A stretch of DNA of 64,000 bases from Companilactobacillus jidongensis (GTDB lineage: Bacteria; Bacillota; Bacilli; Lactobacillales; Lactobacillaceae), in the NCBI RefSeq assembly GCF_003946575.1, contig NZ_RHOP01000010.1, positions 1 through 64,000 on the forward strand. Direction: 5' to 3'. A program made the translations under genes and the position numbers. Positions 40,727 through 53,419 of the stretch are shown here, one piece after another (the stretch's first letter is position 1; each line of letters begins with the position of its first letter). The notes beneath the pieces were generated by a model that searched no databases, was not told where the DNA came from, and saw nothing but the letters and a program-made list of their open reading frames with translations.

Positions 40727-42063
40727 TGTTTAATATAACCGTTATCTATCAATGCCTTACGCAATCCTAACATAGCGGTGTAGGTAGCCAGCACGTAAAT
40801 TTTTTTAGTAGGAATTTTTGGAATTTGTTTAACAAAATCTTCAATTTCAACTGTTTCGATATTCTTGTCCATATTTAATCCAGCAATCTTGAAGCGGTAG
40901 GTGACATCCTTAACGCGTTTTCCACCAGTAATTACTAAGGGAATCTTATCGTAGTCGAGGTCTTCGAAGTTTGCGTCCCAGATCCAACTTGTGTCGATAC
41001 CGTCGGCGTAGTTAGCATTGAGTAAAAATGCTAATGAATAATCTGATGTATCGCTAAGAATTGTTTCGATAACTTGATTCAAACCAACAGGATTCTTGAC
41101 CAAGATAATATTGACATTTTTATCATCGACCGCAATCGTTTCTTGACGTCCAAAGACTTTTTCATCATACGAGAAGGCTTTTTCCATTTGATCAATACTG
41201 ATACCCATTTCTGATGCAATAGCATAAGCTGCCAAAGCATTGTAGACGTTGTACTTGCCGCCGATGTTCATTGTGAAGGGATGACCATCGATTTCAAATT
41301 CAGTCTTGTTAGGTAGTAGCGTCTTGATATTAGTTACTTGATATTTCAAGTCATTCTGCTTGAAGCCACAGTTAGGACAGAAGTAACTACCAAGGTTAGC
41401 ATATGAAATTGTATGATAATGCATAATGTGATTACAGTTAGGACACAAAACGCCATCTGTGTTAGTCGGTGCTTTGATGTCATCATTTTCATGCCCCTTA
41501 CTTGAGAAGCCATAATAGACAACTTTGTTTGGCAATTTCTTAGATGAAAAAATTGCGGCGTCGCCGTTAGCGATAATTGTTGCATCAGGTGCTAGTTTGA
41601 TACCATCGAGAATTTTTTTATAAGTTGTGTAGATTTCACCGTAACGGTCCATCTGATCACGGAAGATGTTTGTCAAAACAAAATACTTAGGCTTGATGTA
41701 CTTACAGATGATCTCAACGTTGGCCTCATCGACTTCGAGAATGGCTAAAGGACGCTTACTCTTCTTATGATGAGTAACGAAACTAGTAACGATTCCTTGG
41801 ATCATGTTTGATCCAGTTGGATTGGTTAAGACATCGTCGTATTTTTGCGTGACCATTTTGTTGATCAATGAAGTTGTCAAAGTTTTACCATTTGTACCAG
41901 TTACGATTACCAGATCATAATTTCTGCCGAGACTTTGTAAAATATCTGGATCGATCTTATAAGCAATTTTTCCCGGATATGAAGATCCACCATTAAAGAA
42001 CTTGCTTAGAATAAAATAAGATGTTTTTCCAGTAAGTGTTGCAATACTTGATTTAAATGTCAT
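40720..42063 (-). CDS. murT: lipid II isoglutaminyl synthase subunit MurT
   Basis: MurT (447 residues) is a Mur-ligase-type protein that, with the glutaminase GatD, amidates the D-Glu of lipid II to D-isoglutamine. The ATP loop is VTGTNGKTLTTSLI; LEVDEANVE and the second half Mur ligase C-terminal domain (DUF1727) are present. A zinc ribbon CPNC-x(18)-CPNC (203-230) is characteristic of MurT. GatD normally follows murT in an operon; here the gene ends against a convergent hydrolase and no gatD is in the window. Confidence 0.93.
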   Translation of the reverse strand: MTFKSSIATLTGKTSYFILSKFFNGGSSYPGKIAYKIDPDILQSLGRNYDLVIVTGTNGKTLTTSLINKMVTQKYDDVLTNPTGSNMIQGIVTSFVTHHKKSKRPLAILEVDEANVEIICKYIKPKYFVLTNIFRDQMDRYGEIYTTYKKILDGIKLAPDATIIANGDAAIFSSKKLPNKVVYYGFSSKGHENDDIKAPTNTDGVLCPNCNHIMHYHTISYANLGSYFCPNCGFKQNDLKYQVTNIKTLLPNKTEFEIDGHPFTMNIGGKYNVYNALAAYAIASEMGISIDQMEKAFSYDEKVFGRQETIAVDDKNVNIILVKNPVGLNQVIETILSDTSDYSLAFLLNANYADGIDTSWIWDANFEDLDYDKIPLVITGGKRVKDVTYRFKIAGLNMDKNIETVEIEDFVKQIPKIPTKKIYVLATYTAMLGLRKALIDNGYIKQK

Positions 42064-42155
42064 TTTAAAACCCCAATTAGTTTATATTAAAAATATATTA
42101 TCACACCTAAATTACATTTTATCGAATTTTGATTCAATTTAGTCAATGTTTAATA

Positions 42156-42184
42156 TGTTCAAGCGCCATTTTTTTAGTTATAAT
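42156..42184 (+). promoter_or_regulatory. promoter of the tdk operon
   Basis: TGTTCA (42156-42161) and perfect TATAAT (42179-42184) are 17 nt apart, about 30 nt before the tdk TTG start. Confidence 0.55.
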
Positions 42185-42214
42185 CTTCAAGGACGTAAAT
42201 TTGGAGGCAGAGTA

Positions 42215-42796
42215 TTGGCGCAATTATTTTTTAAGTATGGTGCTATGAATAGTGGAAAATCAATTGAGATTTTAAAAGTAGCACATAACTATGAAGAACA
42301 AGGTAAGTCAGTTATTCTGATGACGAGTATTTTGGACACTCGATCAGGAACTGGTAAAATAAAAAGTCGAATGGGTTTGACTAGAGAAGCCATTGCATTG
42401 AAGAAAGACTCGAATATTTATGATATTGTTAAGAGTGAGAATCCTGATGCGGCTTGTGTGTTGATTGATGAATGTCAATTTATGAACAAGAATCAAGTTC
42501 TTGAAGCAACTCAAGTTGTAGATGATCTTGGAATACCGGTTATGGCATTTGGCCTGAAGAATGATTTTAAGAATGAATTGTTTGAAGGAACTAAATATTT
42601 GTTATTGTACGCTGATAAATTGGAAGAGATGAAGACAATTTGTTGGTTCTGTACGAAGAAGGCAACGATGAATATGCGTGTGTCTGATGGCAAACCAGTA
42701 TATGAGGGACAACAAGTGTCTATCGGCGGCAATGAGGCATATTACCCAGTATGTCGTCGTCATTACAATCATCCTCCAGTGATAAATAACGATTAA
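42215..42796 (+). CDS. tdk: thymidine kinase
   Basis: This 193-residue type II thymidine kinase has the P-loop [15 protein letters not shown], Walker [10 protein letters not shown] and a zinc-binding domain beginning CWFC. It salvages thymidine to dTMP. GGAGG at 42203-42207 selects the TTG at 42215; the upstream ATG at 42146 lies before the -10 element of the likely promoter. First gene of the run tdk-prfA-prmC-sua5, the order found in many Firmicutes. Confidence 0.95.
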   Translation: MAQLFFKYGAMNSGKSIEILKVAHNYEEQGKSVILMTSILDTRSGTGKIKSRMGLTREAIALKKDSNIYDIVKSENPDAACVLIDECQFMNKNQVLEATQVVDDLGIPVMAFGLKNDFKNELFEGTKYLLLYADKLEEMKTICWFCTKKATMNMRVSDGKPVYEGQQVSIGGNEAYYPVCRRHYNHPPVINND

Positions 42797-42814
42797 GAAA
42801 GGAAAATAAATTAA

Positions 42815-43912
42815 TTGGACAAAATACTAGAACAACTTGAAACACTAGTTGAAAGATATGCCGAATTACAAGAATTAATGAGTGATCCGGAAGTTATTAA
42901 TGATACTAAACGTTACATGGCTTATTCCAAAGAAGAAGCTGATATGCGTGATATTGTTAATGCCTTCAATCATTACAAAGAATTACAACAAAGCATTAGC
43001 GATAGCGATGAAATCATGCGTGAAACTGATGATGCCGAAATGCAGGCTATGGCAAAGGATGAGATGAATTCATCTAAGGAAGAGGCCGAAAAGCTAGAAC
43101 ACGAGATCACTTTATTGATGCTTCCTAAAGACCCTAATGATGATAAGAATATAATTATGGAAATCCGTGGAGCTGCTGGTGGTGACGAGGCTAGTTTGTT
43201 TGCTGCTGATTTGTTGAGTATGTATAGCAAATATGCTGAAAAACAAGGTTGGAGTTTCGATATTATCGATGAAAATTCGACTGAAGTTGGTGGATACAAA
43301 GACGTCGCTGTTATGATTACAGGAAAACGTGTTTATTCTAAATTGAAGTACGAAAATGGAGCACACCGTGTTCAACGTATTCCATCTACGGAATCAGCCG
43401 GTCGTGTACATACTTCGACTGCCACAGTCGCAGTTATGCCGGAATATGATGAAGTTGATATTGATCTTGATCCGAAGGATATCAGGACAGATGTTTACCG
43501 TTCATCTGGTGCTGGTGGTCAACATATCAATAAGACCTCATCAGCTGTTCGTATGACCCATTTACCAACTGGTATTGTTGTTGCCATGCAAGATCAACGT
43601 TCACAACAACAAAACCGTGAAAAAGCTATGCAAATTCTAAAATCACGTGTTTACGATTACTATGAATCAGAAAACCAAAGTGAATATGACGAAAAACGTA
43701 AATCAGCTGTTGGTACCGGAGATCGTTCTGAGCGAATTAGAACTTACAATTATCCACAAAACCGTGTGACAGATCACCGTATTGGATTATCATTGAACAA
43801 ACTTGATCGCATTATGAACGGAGAACTTGACGAAATCATCGATGCCTTGATTGTTAATGATCAAACTCAAAAATTGGAGCAAATTCAAAGTGGAGAGACT
43901 AAGCTATTCTAG
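42815..43912 (+). CDS. prfA: peptide chain release factor 1
   Basis: RF1 (365 residues) ends translation at UAA and UAG. The codon-recognition loop IPSTESAGR contains the P-x-T tripeptide (190-192), and GAGGQHINK carries the GGQ (234-236) whose Gln is methylated by PrmC, encoded next. TTG start with AAGAAAGGA upstream. The 3' end overlaps the start of prmC. Confidence 0.97.
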   Translation: MDKILEQLETLVERYAELQELMSDPEVINDTKRYMAYSKEEADMRDIVNAFNHYKELQQSISDSDEIMRETDDAEMQAMAKDEMNSSKEEAEKLEHEITLLMLPKDPNDDKNIIMEIRGAAGGDEASLFAADLLSMYSKYAEKQGWSFDIIDENSTEVGGYKDVAVMITGKRVYSKLKYENGAHRVQRIPSTESAGRVHTSTATVAVMPEYDEVDIDLDPKDIRTDVYRSSGAGGQHINKTSSAVRMTHLPTGIVVAMQDQRSQQQNREKAMQILKSRVYDYYESENQSEYDEKRKSAVGTGDRSERIRTYNYPQNRVTDHRIGLSLNKLDRIMNGELDEIIDALIVNDQTQKLEQIQSGETKLF

Positions 43913-44741
43913 TGCCCTGAAAAGGGCTTTTTTAATGCTGAAACAGCAGGATAAGTATCCAGAAGATGCTGAATATTTGATGGAAGAATTGACTGGCTTC
44001 AATTACACACAGTTACAATTGCATCGGAATGAACCAGTACCTGGGAAGACAATGCGTCAATTCAGGGATGGCATAGTCAGATTAGGAATGGACGAACCGG
44101 TTCAATACATTTTAGGCTATGGTTATTTTATGAATAAGAGTTTTACTGTTAGCCCTGATACTCTGATACCACGTCAAGAGACTGAAGAAATGGTTCAAAA
44201 AATCATTGATGATCATGATGAGAAAATCAAAAATATTTGGGATATTGGCACTGGTTCAGGCGTAATCGCAATTAGTTTGGCGCTGGCATTTCCAGAAGAT
44301 GACATATTGGCGACAGATATTTCGGAAGGTGCACTCAAAGTTGCGCAACTGAACGCTGATAATTATCAAGCCAATAATGTCTTTTTGAAACAAAGTGATC
44401 TGTTTCAGAATATTGAACCAGAGTCATTCGATATTATTGTTTCTAATCCGCCATATATCTCTCAAGAAGAAAAATCGGTCATGGATCAAAGTGTTATTAA
44501 ATATGAACCTGATTTAGCTTTATATGGAGAGGAAAATGGACTAGAATTTTATCAAGACATATCACAAAATGCTGATAAGTATTTAACAGATGATGGCACT
44601 TTGTATATGGAATTTGGTTATCATCAAAAATCTGCTTTAGAAGAAATTTTTGCTAAGAATATGCCAGAATATACTGTAGAATTTCATAAGGATATGAGTG
44701 GCAATTATCGATATCTTAAAGCTGAAAAGGAGAGGGTATAG
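43890..44741 (+). CDS. prmC: peptide chain release factor N5-glutamine methyltransferase
   Basis: PrmC (283 residues) methylates the GGQ glutamine of release factors with S-adenosylmethionine. Motif I is [17 protein letters not shown] and the catalytic NPPY is at 186-189 ([10 protein letters not shown]). Start GTG at 43890 with GGAG 10 nt upstream, overlapping prfA by 23 bp; the first residues [10 protein letters not shown] align with the usual helical start of PrmC. A terminator-like hairpin lies inside codons 9-14. Confidence 0.93.
   Translation: MERLSYSSALKRAFLMLKQQDKYPEDAEYLMEELTGFNYTQLQLHRNEPVPGKTMRQFRDGIVRLGMDEPVQYILGYGYFMNKSFTVSPDTLIPRQETEEMVQKIIDDHDEKIKNIWDIGTGSGVIAISLALAFPEDDILATDISEGALKVAQLNADNYQANNVFLKQSDLFQNIEPESFDIIVSNPPYISQEEKSVMDQSVIKYEPDLALYGEENGLEFYQDISQNADKYLTDDGTLYMEFGYHQKSALEEIFAKNMPEYTVEFHKDMSGNYRYLKAEKERV
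43914..43933 (+). terminator. terminator-like hairpin at the prfA/prmC junction
   Basis: GCCCT-GAAA-AGGGC followed by six T directly behind the prfA stop codon. It lies within the prmC coding region, so it should act as a leaky attenuator. Confidence 0.55.
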
Positions 44742-44744
44742 ATT

Positions 44745-45755
44745 TTGGAGACAGAGATATTAAAAAATACGCAAATAGCGGAAGCCGTAAAGTTTCTTGC
44801 TGATGGTAAACTGGTCGCATTTCCAACCGAGACGGTTTATGGATTAGGTGCTGATGCCACGCGTCCGGATGTTGTCAAAGATGTATATGCAGCTAAGGGA
44901 CGCCCAAGTGATAATCCACTGATCGTTCACGTTTCAAGTCCAGAGATGGTCTGGAAGTATGCCGATAACAGTTATAAACCAATGGCTGAGAAACTAATGA
45001 ATAAGTTTTGGCCGGGTCCATTGACTATCATTATGCCAATTCAAGAAGGTAGTTTGTCAAAGGCAGTAACCGGTGGTTTGACTACAGCTGCTTTTAGGAT
45101 GCCTAAGAATAAGACGACACTTAATCTGATCAAAACATTTGGTAAACCTATTGTTGGACCATCAGCTAATACTAGTGGCAAGCCAAGTCCAACTTTGGCA
45201 AAGCATGTTTATCATGATTTGAATGGTAAAATCTCAGCTATCTTGGATGATGGACCTACTAAATTAGGTGTAGAGTCAACAGTTATCGATCTTTCAACTG
45301 ATATACCAGCTGTCCTGCGCCCAGGGATGATCACGGTTGAGGACTTATTACAGGTGCTTGATAATGTTAATAGTGATCATCATAAAGTTGCCGCAGGAGA
45401 GATTCCTAAGGCTCCAGGTATGAAGTACAAGCATTACGCACCAAGTGCACAAGTAATCATAGTTGATAATACTGACGATTTTTCGGCTGCGATTTCTCAA
45501 TATGGAAATGCAAAGTTGGGAATCATGGCAACAGATGACATCTTGTCTACAATTACTGATGAAGATAACTTTATTAAGTTTTCTTTGGGCAAAGATATTT
45601 ACAGTGCATCGCAAGAACTATTTGCAGGCTTACGTGGGCTAGATGGTAAAGGCGTTGAATACATACTTGCCCAGGGCTTTCCAGATGCCGATCATGGCGA
45701 GGCATACAGAAACCGGTTGAACAAATCCTCTGGTCAAAAACATTTCGCTAAGTAA
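44745..45755 (+). CDS. ywlC: threonylcarbamoyl-AMP synthase (Sua5/YwlC)
   Basis: The 336-residue long form has an N-terminal YrdC domain ([35 protein letters not shown]) and a C-terminal Sua5 domain after the linker [11 protein letters not shown]. It makes threonylcarbamoyl-AMP from Thr, bicarbonate and ATP for the t6A37 modification of ANN-reading tRNAs. TTG start with AAAAGGAG about 9 nt upstream; 3 nt after prmC. Confidence 0.95.
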   Translation: METEILKNTQIAEAVKFLADGKLVAFPTETVYGLGADATRPDVVKDVYAAKGRPSDNPLIVHVSSPEMVWKYADNSYKPMAEKLMNKFWPGPLTIIMPIQEGSLSKAVTGGLTTAAFRMPKNKTTLNLIKTFGKPIVGPSANTSGKPSPTLAKHVYHDLNGKISAILDDGPTKLGVESTVIDLSTDIPAVLRPGMITVEDLLQVLDNVNSDHHKVAAGEIPKAPGMKYKHYAPSAQVIIVDNTDDFSAAISQYGNAKLGIMATDDILSTITDEDNFIKFSLGKDIYSASQELFAGLRGLDGKGVEYILAQGFPDADHGEAYRNRLNKSSGQKHFAK

Positions 45756-45801
45756 TGAAACGGCTATCATAAAAAGCCGATTAAAAAAGGAGAGTTACAA
45801 A

Positions 45802-46431
45802 ATGTCTAAATTTCAAGTACTAAATCACCCATTGATTCAACACAAATTAACAATTATTAGAAACAAACATACTGGTACGAAAGTATTCCGTGAAGTTGCT
45901 AATGAAATTGGTGAATTGATGGTTTACGAAATTACAAGAGATCTACCTTTGAAGGATATCGAAATTGAAACTCCAATGGGCAAATCAACACAAAAGGTAC
46001 TTGCTGGTAAGAAACTAGCTGTTATTCCTATTCTTCGTGCCGGTTTAGGCATGGTTGACGGTGTTTTAGAGTTGATTCCTGCAGCTAAGGTGGGTCATAT
46101 TGGTATGTATCGTGACGAAAAGACATTACAACCACACGAATATTTTGTAAAACTACCTAATGATATTGATGAACGTGAATTATTTATCGTTGATCCAATG
46201 CTTGCAACTGGTGGTTCAGCAAACATGGCTATTGAAGCATTGAAGAAACGTGGTGCTAAGCACATGCGTCTAGTTGTTTTAGTAGCAGCTCCAGAAGGTG
46301 TTAAGGCCGTTCAAGAAGCACATCCTGACGTTGATATCTATGCTGCTTCACTTGATGAAAGAATTACTGATAGTGGATATATTTTCCCAGGTTTGGGTGA
46401 TGCTGGTGATAGACTATTTGGAACTAAATAA
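45802..46431 (+). CDS. upp: uracil phosphoribosyltransferase
   Basis: Upp (209 residues) converts uracil and PRPP to [17 protein letters not shown], the PRPP loop [11 protein letters not shown], and [18 protein letters not shown] at the C-terminus are diagnostic. It stands between sua5 and atpB as usual, but glyA, which often precedes it, is absent here. Confidence 0.97.
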   Translation: MSKFQVLNHPLIQHKLTIIRNKHTGTKVFREVANEIGELMVYEITRDLPLKDIEIETPMGKSTQKVLAGKKLAVIPILRAGLGMVDGVLELIPAAKVGHIGMYRDEKTLQPHEYFVKLPNDIDERELFIVDPMLATGGSANMAIEALKKRGAKHMRLVVLVAAPEGVKAVQEAHPDVDIYAASLDERITDSGYIFPGLGDAGDRLFGTK

Positions 46432-46445
46432 AATAAAATCACTGT

Positions 46446-46473
46446 TTGAATATCTTTTTAGAAGTGTTATTAT
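46446..46473 (+). promoter_or_regulatory. candidate promoter of the atp operon
   Basis: TTGAAT (46446-46451) and TATTAT (46468-46473) with 16-nt spacing lie between upp and atpB. Confidence 0.45.
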
Positions 46474-46520
46474 TTTGTGGTATCAATTGTTTTCAATAAG
46501 CGAAGAAAGGGGGGGTATTA

Positions 46521-47231
46521 TTGGATGATAAATATAAGTTTATTGATTTTCTTGGTTTAAGATTCAATGTTGCTAATGACTTGTCAGCATTGATTGCCGC
46601 AATACTGGTATTTATCTTCGTCTTCTCGTTATCTCGTAAGGTTACGATGAGGCCTGGTAAGGCTCAGAATGTGTTAGAATGGATTATTGATTTTACAAAT
46701 AATATTATAAAATCATTAATGCCTGATTCAGCGGTGAAGCAATTCGGATTGTACGCATTTACACTGTTTACTTTCGTTTTCTTCGCAAACCAACTGGGAT
46801 TAATATTCCAAGTTAAGGTAGGCGGTTATTCTTATATTAAATCTCCTACAACAAATCCAATGGTAACCATGGCACTTGCCTTGATATCGTTGCTGATTTC
46901 ACATTATTATTCAGTGAAGAAGTTTGGATTTGGCGGTTATGTAAGCAACTACGTAAAACCCGTAGGCTTCTTGTTACCAATAAATATTTTGGAAGAGTTC
47001 ACCAACTTCTTGACGTTATCACTACGTCTTTACGGTAATATATTTGCCGGTGAAGTACTTCTTGCACTTATTGGAACTGTTGCTAAGAGTTTTGGAGTTG
47101 TTTCACTAGTGATCGCTTTACCACTGGAAATGATTTGGCAAGGCTTTTCAGTCTTTATTGGAGCCATCCAAGCGTATGTATTTACCACATTATCAATGGT
47201 TTATATTTCACGTAAACTGGAAAAAGAATAA
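46521..47231 (+). CDS. atpB: ATP synthase F0 subunit a
   Basis: Subunit a (236 residues) forms the proton half-channels beside the c-ring. NILEEFTNFLTLSLRLYGNIFAGEVLL carries the essential Arg of helix 4. TTG start after AAAGGGGGGG. An atpI gene, often in front of atpB, is missing. First gene of a complete operon a-c-b-delta-alpha-gamma-beta-epsilon; in lactobacilli it works mainly as an acid-induced proton pump. Confidence 0.96.
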   Translation: MDDKYKFIDFLGLRFNVANDLSALIAAILVFIFVFSLSRKVTMRPGKAQNVLEWIIDFTNNIIKSLMPDSAVKQFGLYAFTLFTFVFFANQLGLIFQVKVGGYSYIKSPTTNPMVTMALALISLLISHYYSVKKFGFGGYVSNYVKPVGFLLPINILEEFTNFLTLSLRLYGNIFAGEVLLALIGTVAKSFGVVSLVIALPLEMIWQGFSVFIGAIQAYVFTTLSMVYISRKLEKE

Positions 47232-47468
<237 letters not shown>

Positions 47469-47485
47469 TACATACAGATTAATCC

Positions 47486-47512
47486 GGCGATAATAAATTA
47501 AATCGCCTTTTT
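47486..47512 (+). terminator. intercistronic hairpin between atpE and atpF
   Basis: GGCGAT/ATCGCC with a 10-nt loop is followed by five T. A weak terminator or 3'-end stabiliser here would raise subunit c over the other subunits. Confidence 0.5.
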
Positions 47513-47544
47513 ATGTTTTGTAGGAAAGGAAGGAGTGGAGAATA

Positions 47545-48066
47545 TTGGCAAGTTTATTAGTGCTTGGAGCAGGTAAATTAGCTTTGGGTGACATGCTTTT
47601 TATTCTTATTTCATTCGTCCTTTTAACAGCAGCTGTTAGTAAGTTCGCCTGGGGTCCTGTCACTAAGATGATGGACGCTAGATCAGAAAAGATATCCGGT
47701 GATCTGGATTATGCTGATCAAGAACGCGCACGTGCTGACAAGCTTGCGAAGGAACGTGAAGATGCACTTAAAAATTCACGTGCTGAAGCTATTGACATCG
47801 TAAATAAGGCCAAAGAAAATGGTGAAGATCAAAAGAAATCCATCATGGCTGATGCTCATAGTGAAGCTGAATCGGTAAGACAAAAAGCTAAGTCAGATGC
47901 TGAACGAGCTAAAGAAGAAGCTATGAACGATGCGCAAAACGACATCGCTAGCTTATCTCTAGAAGTAGCCTCAAGGGTTATTTCCAAAGAGCTTAATGCA
48001 AATGACCAAAAATCACTGATCGACTCTTATATTAAGGAGTTGACCTTAAACAATGAAACTAAGTAA
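47545..48066 (+). CDS. atpF: ATP synthase F0 subunit b
   Basis: Subunit b (173 residues) has one N-terminal membrane helix (about 12-33, ending SKFAWGPVTKMMDARS) and then a long charged coiled coil rich in Ala, Glu and Lys that forms the peripheral stalk. TTG start with AAGGAGTGGAG upstream. Its end overlaps atpH by 14 bp. Confidence 0.95.
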   Translation: MASLLVLGAGKLALGDMLFILISFVLLTAAVSKFAWGPVTKMMDARSEKISGDLDYADQERARADKLAKEREDALKNSRAEAIDIVNKAKENGEDQKKSIMADAHSEAESVRQKAKSDAERAKEEAMNDAQNDIASLSLEVASRVISKELNANDQKSLIDSYIKELTLNNETK

Positions 48067-48601
48067 ATTCCAAGTGGGAAAACGTTACAGTAGAGCGCTT
48101 TATGAAGTGGCACAAGAACAAGATTCAGTTGATAATACTTTGGAAGAGATCAATTCTCTAGCAACTGTGTTTTCAGAAAATCCTGGTTTAAATATTGCTT
48201 TTTCAGGACGTTCAATTTCTCGCACTGAAAAGTCTAAGATCGTCGATACATTGAAATCTGAACATAGTGAGTTGTTTCAAGATTTCATCAGTATTCTTTT
48301 TGACCGAGATAGATTGAATTGCGTAGACGAGATCACTGACGCTTTTGTTCAAAGATATGATGCCGATAACGGTATCGTTGAAGTCACTGTTAAGTCAGTA
48401 GTTGAATTGGATTCAGATCAAGAAGACAAATTAAAGTCTGTCGTTCAAAATAGATTTTCAGTAAATAAAGTAAATTTAACAAAAATAGTAGATCCATCCA
48501 TCATCGGTGGGATTGTTATCCGTGTTGGTGATCAAGTTATTGATGGAAGTGTCGTTAAGAGATTTAACGAGATTAAACATATGCTATTGGTTAACAAATA
48601 A
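48053..48601 (+). CDS. atpH: ATP synthase F1 subunit delta
   Basis: Delta (182 residues) links the b-dimer to the alpha3beta3 head. Family marks: GKRYSRALYEVAQE at the N-terminus and the C-terminal PSIIGGIVIRVGDQVIDGSVVKR. Overlap with atpF suggests translational coupling. Confidence 0.95.
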   Translation: MKLSKFQVGKRYSRALYEVAQEQDSVDNTLEEINSLATVFSENPGLNIAFSGRSISRTEKSKIVDTLKSEHSELFQDFISILFDRDRLNCVDEITDAFVQRYDADNGIVEVTVKSVVELDSDQEDKLKSVVQNRFSVNKVNLTKIVDPSIIGGIVIRVGDQVIDGSVVKRFNEIKHMLLVNK

Positions 48602-50143
<1,542 letters not shown>

Positions 50144-50160
50144 TACAGGAGGTTTAAATT

Positions 50161-51078
50161 ATGGCTGAGTCACTTATGGATATAAAAAGAAGAATCTCTT
50201 CTACTAAGAAAACCGGTCAAATAACAAGAGCCATGCAAATGGTTTCTGGTGCTAAACTCTCTCGTATTGAAAAGAAATCTATTGCTTATCAATTGTACGC
50301 AAAAAAAGTTGAGGATATTATCCGTCATTTGACGATGGGTAATTTATTTAAGGAAATCCCTGTGACAGAGAATTCATCTGATCCATGGAGCTTAAACAAT
50401 CTTCTTAAAGTGCGTGAGGTAAAAAAGACTGCATATGTTGTTTTAACTAGTGACCGTGGTTTAGTTGGTGGATATAATAGTAATATTTTGAAAGCTATGA
50501 TGGATACATTCCGTACAAAGTATCATAGTGACAAGAGTAAATTTACTGTTATTTCATTAGGAAATACCGGTACAGAATTCTTCAAAGCTCGTGGAATTGA
50601 CATTTCGTATGAATATCGTGGTTTACCTGACATTCCTACAGTTAAAGATGTAACTCCAATTGTGAAAACAATTTTGCAGTTATATCAAGCAGGTACTTTT
50701 GACGAAATTTATATTTGCCATAACCACCATGTTAATTCTTTGGTTTCTAAGTTCACTAGTGATAAATTGTTACCACTTGAACAAGCTAAAGATTCAACTC
50801 ATGAAGAAGAACATATTGCTAGTGAGTATATTACAGATCCAAGTCCTGAAGCGGTCTTGTCTGCAATTGTACCTCAATATATTGAATCTTTAATTTTCGG
50901 AGCAATGATGGATGCAAAGACAGCAGAACATGCTGCTTCTGTAACAGCCATGAAGAGTGCTACTGATAATGCTGATGAATTGATCTCTGATCTTTCGTTA
51001 CATTACAACCGTGCTCGTCAAGCTCAAATTACTACAGAGATCACTGAAATTGTCGGCGGTGCTGCTGCACTAGAATAG
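50161..51078 (+). CDS. atpG: ATP synthase F1 subunit gamma
   Basis: Gamma (305 residues) is the central rotor shaft. The N-terminal helix DIKRRISSTKKTGQITRAMQMVSGAKL and the C-terminal helix YNRARQAQITTEITEIVGGAAAL form the coiled coil; TSDRGLVGGYNSN is the core motif. Confidence 0.97.
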   Translation: MAESLMDIKRRISSTKKTGQITRAMQMVSGAKLSRIEKKSIAYQLYAKKVEDIIRHLTMGNLFKEIPVTENSSDPWSLNNLLKVREVKKTAYVVLTSDRGLVGGYNSNILKAMMDTFRTKYHSDKSKFTVISLGNTGTEFFKARGIDISYEYRGLPDIPTVKDVTPIVKTILQLYQAGTFDEIYICHNHHVNSLVSKFTSDKLLPLEQAKDSTHEEEHIASEYITDPSPEAVLSAIVPQYIESLIFGAMMDAKTAEHAASVTAMKSATDNADELISDLSLHYNRARQAQITTEITEIVGGAAALE

Positions 51079-51098
51079 TTTAGAAAGGAGCCAAATAA

Positions 51099-52553
<1,455 letters not shown>

Positions 52554-52568
52554 TAAGGAGGAGATAAT

Positions 52569-53000
52569 ATGGCTGATCCAAATCATATTGTGACGGTCAA
52601 TATTGTTACTCCTGATGGTGTTGTATATGACCATCATGGCAATCTAGTTATTGTGAATGCGATTGATGGGGATGTTGGTATCATGGCTAGCCACGAACCA
52701 ATTATTGCACCTATTAAAATTTCGGAGGTTCGTGTTAAGCGTACCGATGATCCGCATCATGAAGATGCCATCGCTGTTAACGGCGGATTCTTGGAGTTCA
52801 GCAATGATCTAGTTTCTATCGTAGCTAATAGTGCTGAAAGAGCTAGGGATATTGATTTAAGACGTGCCCAATATCAAAAACAAAAAGCTGAAGAGACAAT
52901 TAAAACAGCCGAAGAGAAACATAATGTTGATGATTTAGCACGTGCTCAAGTTTCTTTGCGTAAAGCTATGAATAGAATCAATGTAAGTTCGCACAAATAA
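52569..53000 (+). CDS. atpC: ATP synthase F1 subunit epsilon
   Basis: Epsilon (143 residues) has an N-terminal beta-sandwich (TVNIVTPDGVVYDHHGNLVIVN) and a C-terminal helical hairpin (ARAQVSLRKAMNRINV) that can inhibit ATP hydrolysis. Last gene of the operon, followed by a terminator. Confidence 0.95.
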   Translation: MADPNHIVTVNIVTPDGVVYDHHGNLVIVNAIDGDVGIMASHEPIIAPIKISEVRVKRTDDPHHEDAIAVNGGFLEFSNDLVSIVANSAERARDIDLRRAQYQKQKAEETIKTAEEKHNVDDLARAQVSLRKAMNRINVSSHK

Positions 53001-53016
53001 AATATGTTTTATATAA

Positions 53017-53062
53017 AAAGACTAACGCTGTCTTCAATTAGAAGAAGTGTCAGTCTTTTTTT
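53017..53062 (+). terminator. intrinsic terminator of the atp operon
   Basis: AAAGACT(A)ACGCT pairs with AGTGT(C)AGTCTTT, with inner TCTTC/GAAGA, and seven T. Confidence 0.8.
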
Positions 53063-53159
53063 GTTTGTCAAATAATTCATCAAAATTTTAAAATAATCTT
53101 TATAATTTACTAAAAGTCATATTACAAGTGTTAAAATCTAAAAAAGTGAGGTTTATAAA

Positions 53160-53390
53160 ATGACAAGTTTAGGAATACATGCGATAATTACGCTGGTTAG
53201 CCATGTGGTATTTATCTGGATCAGTTTCAATGCTTTACAAGTTGTAGACTGGCGAAAAATTTATAACAAATCCAATCCTAGAATGTTACAATTACTTGTA
53301 GCGTTTGTTTCAATCGCTCTAGGGTATACTGTTAGTTCATTCTTTTTGAACATTATCAGTGTTTCACAAAACCTAACCTTACTTTTTTAA
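53160..53390 (+). CDS. DUF1146 family membrane protein (YwzB-like)
   Basis: This 76-residue protein has two membrane helices with the family core [18 protein letters not shown] between them. It lies between the ATP synthase operon and murA, as ywzB does in Bacillus. Function unknown. GTGAGG before ATG. Confidence 0.88.
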   Translation: MTSLGIHAIITLVSHVVFIWISFNALQVVDWRKIYNKSNPRMLQLLVAFVSIALGYTVSSFFLNIISVSQNLTLLF

Positions 53391-53419
53391 ATGATTCCAA
53401 CGTTTTGGAGGAGAATATA

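Noticed and set aside
42146-42214. N-terminal extension of thymidine kinase from ATG 42146
   Set aside because: It begins upstream of the likely -10 element and adds residues absent from the family; the TTG with GGAGG fits better.
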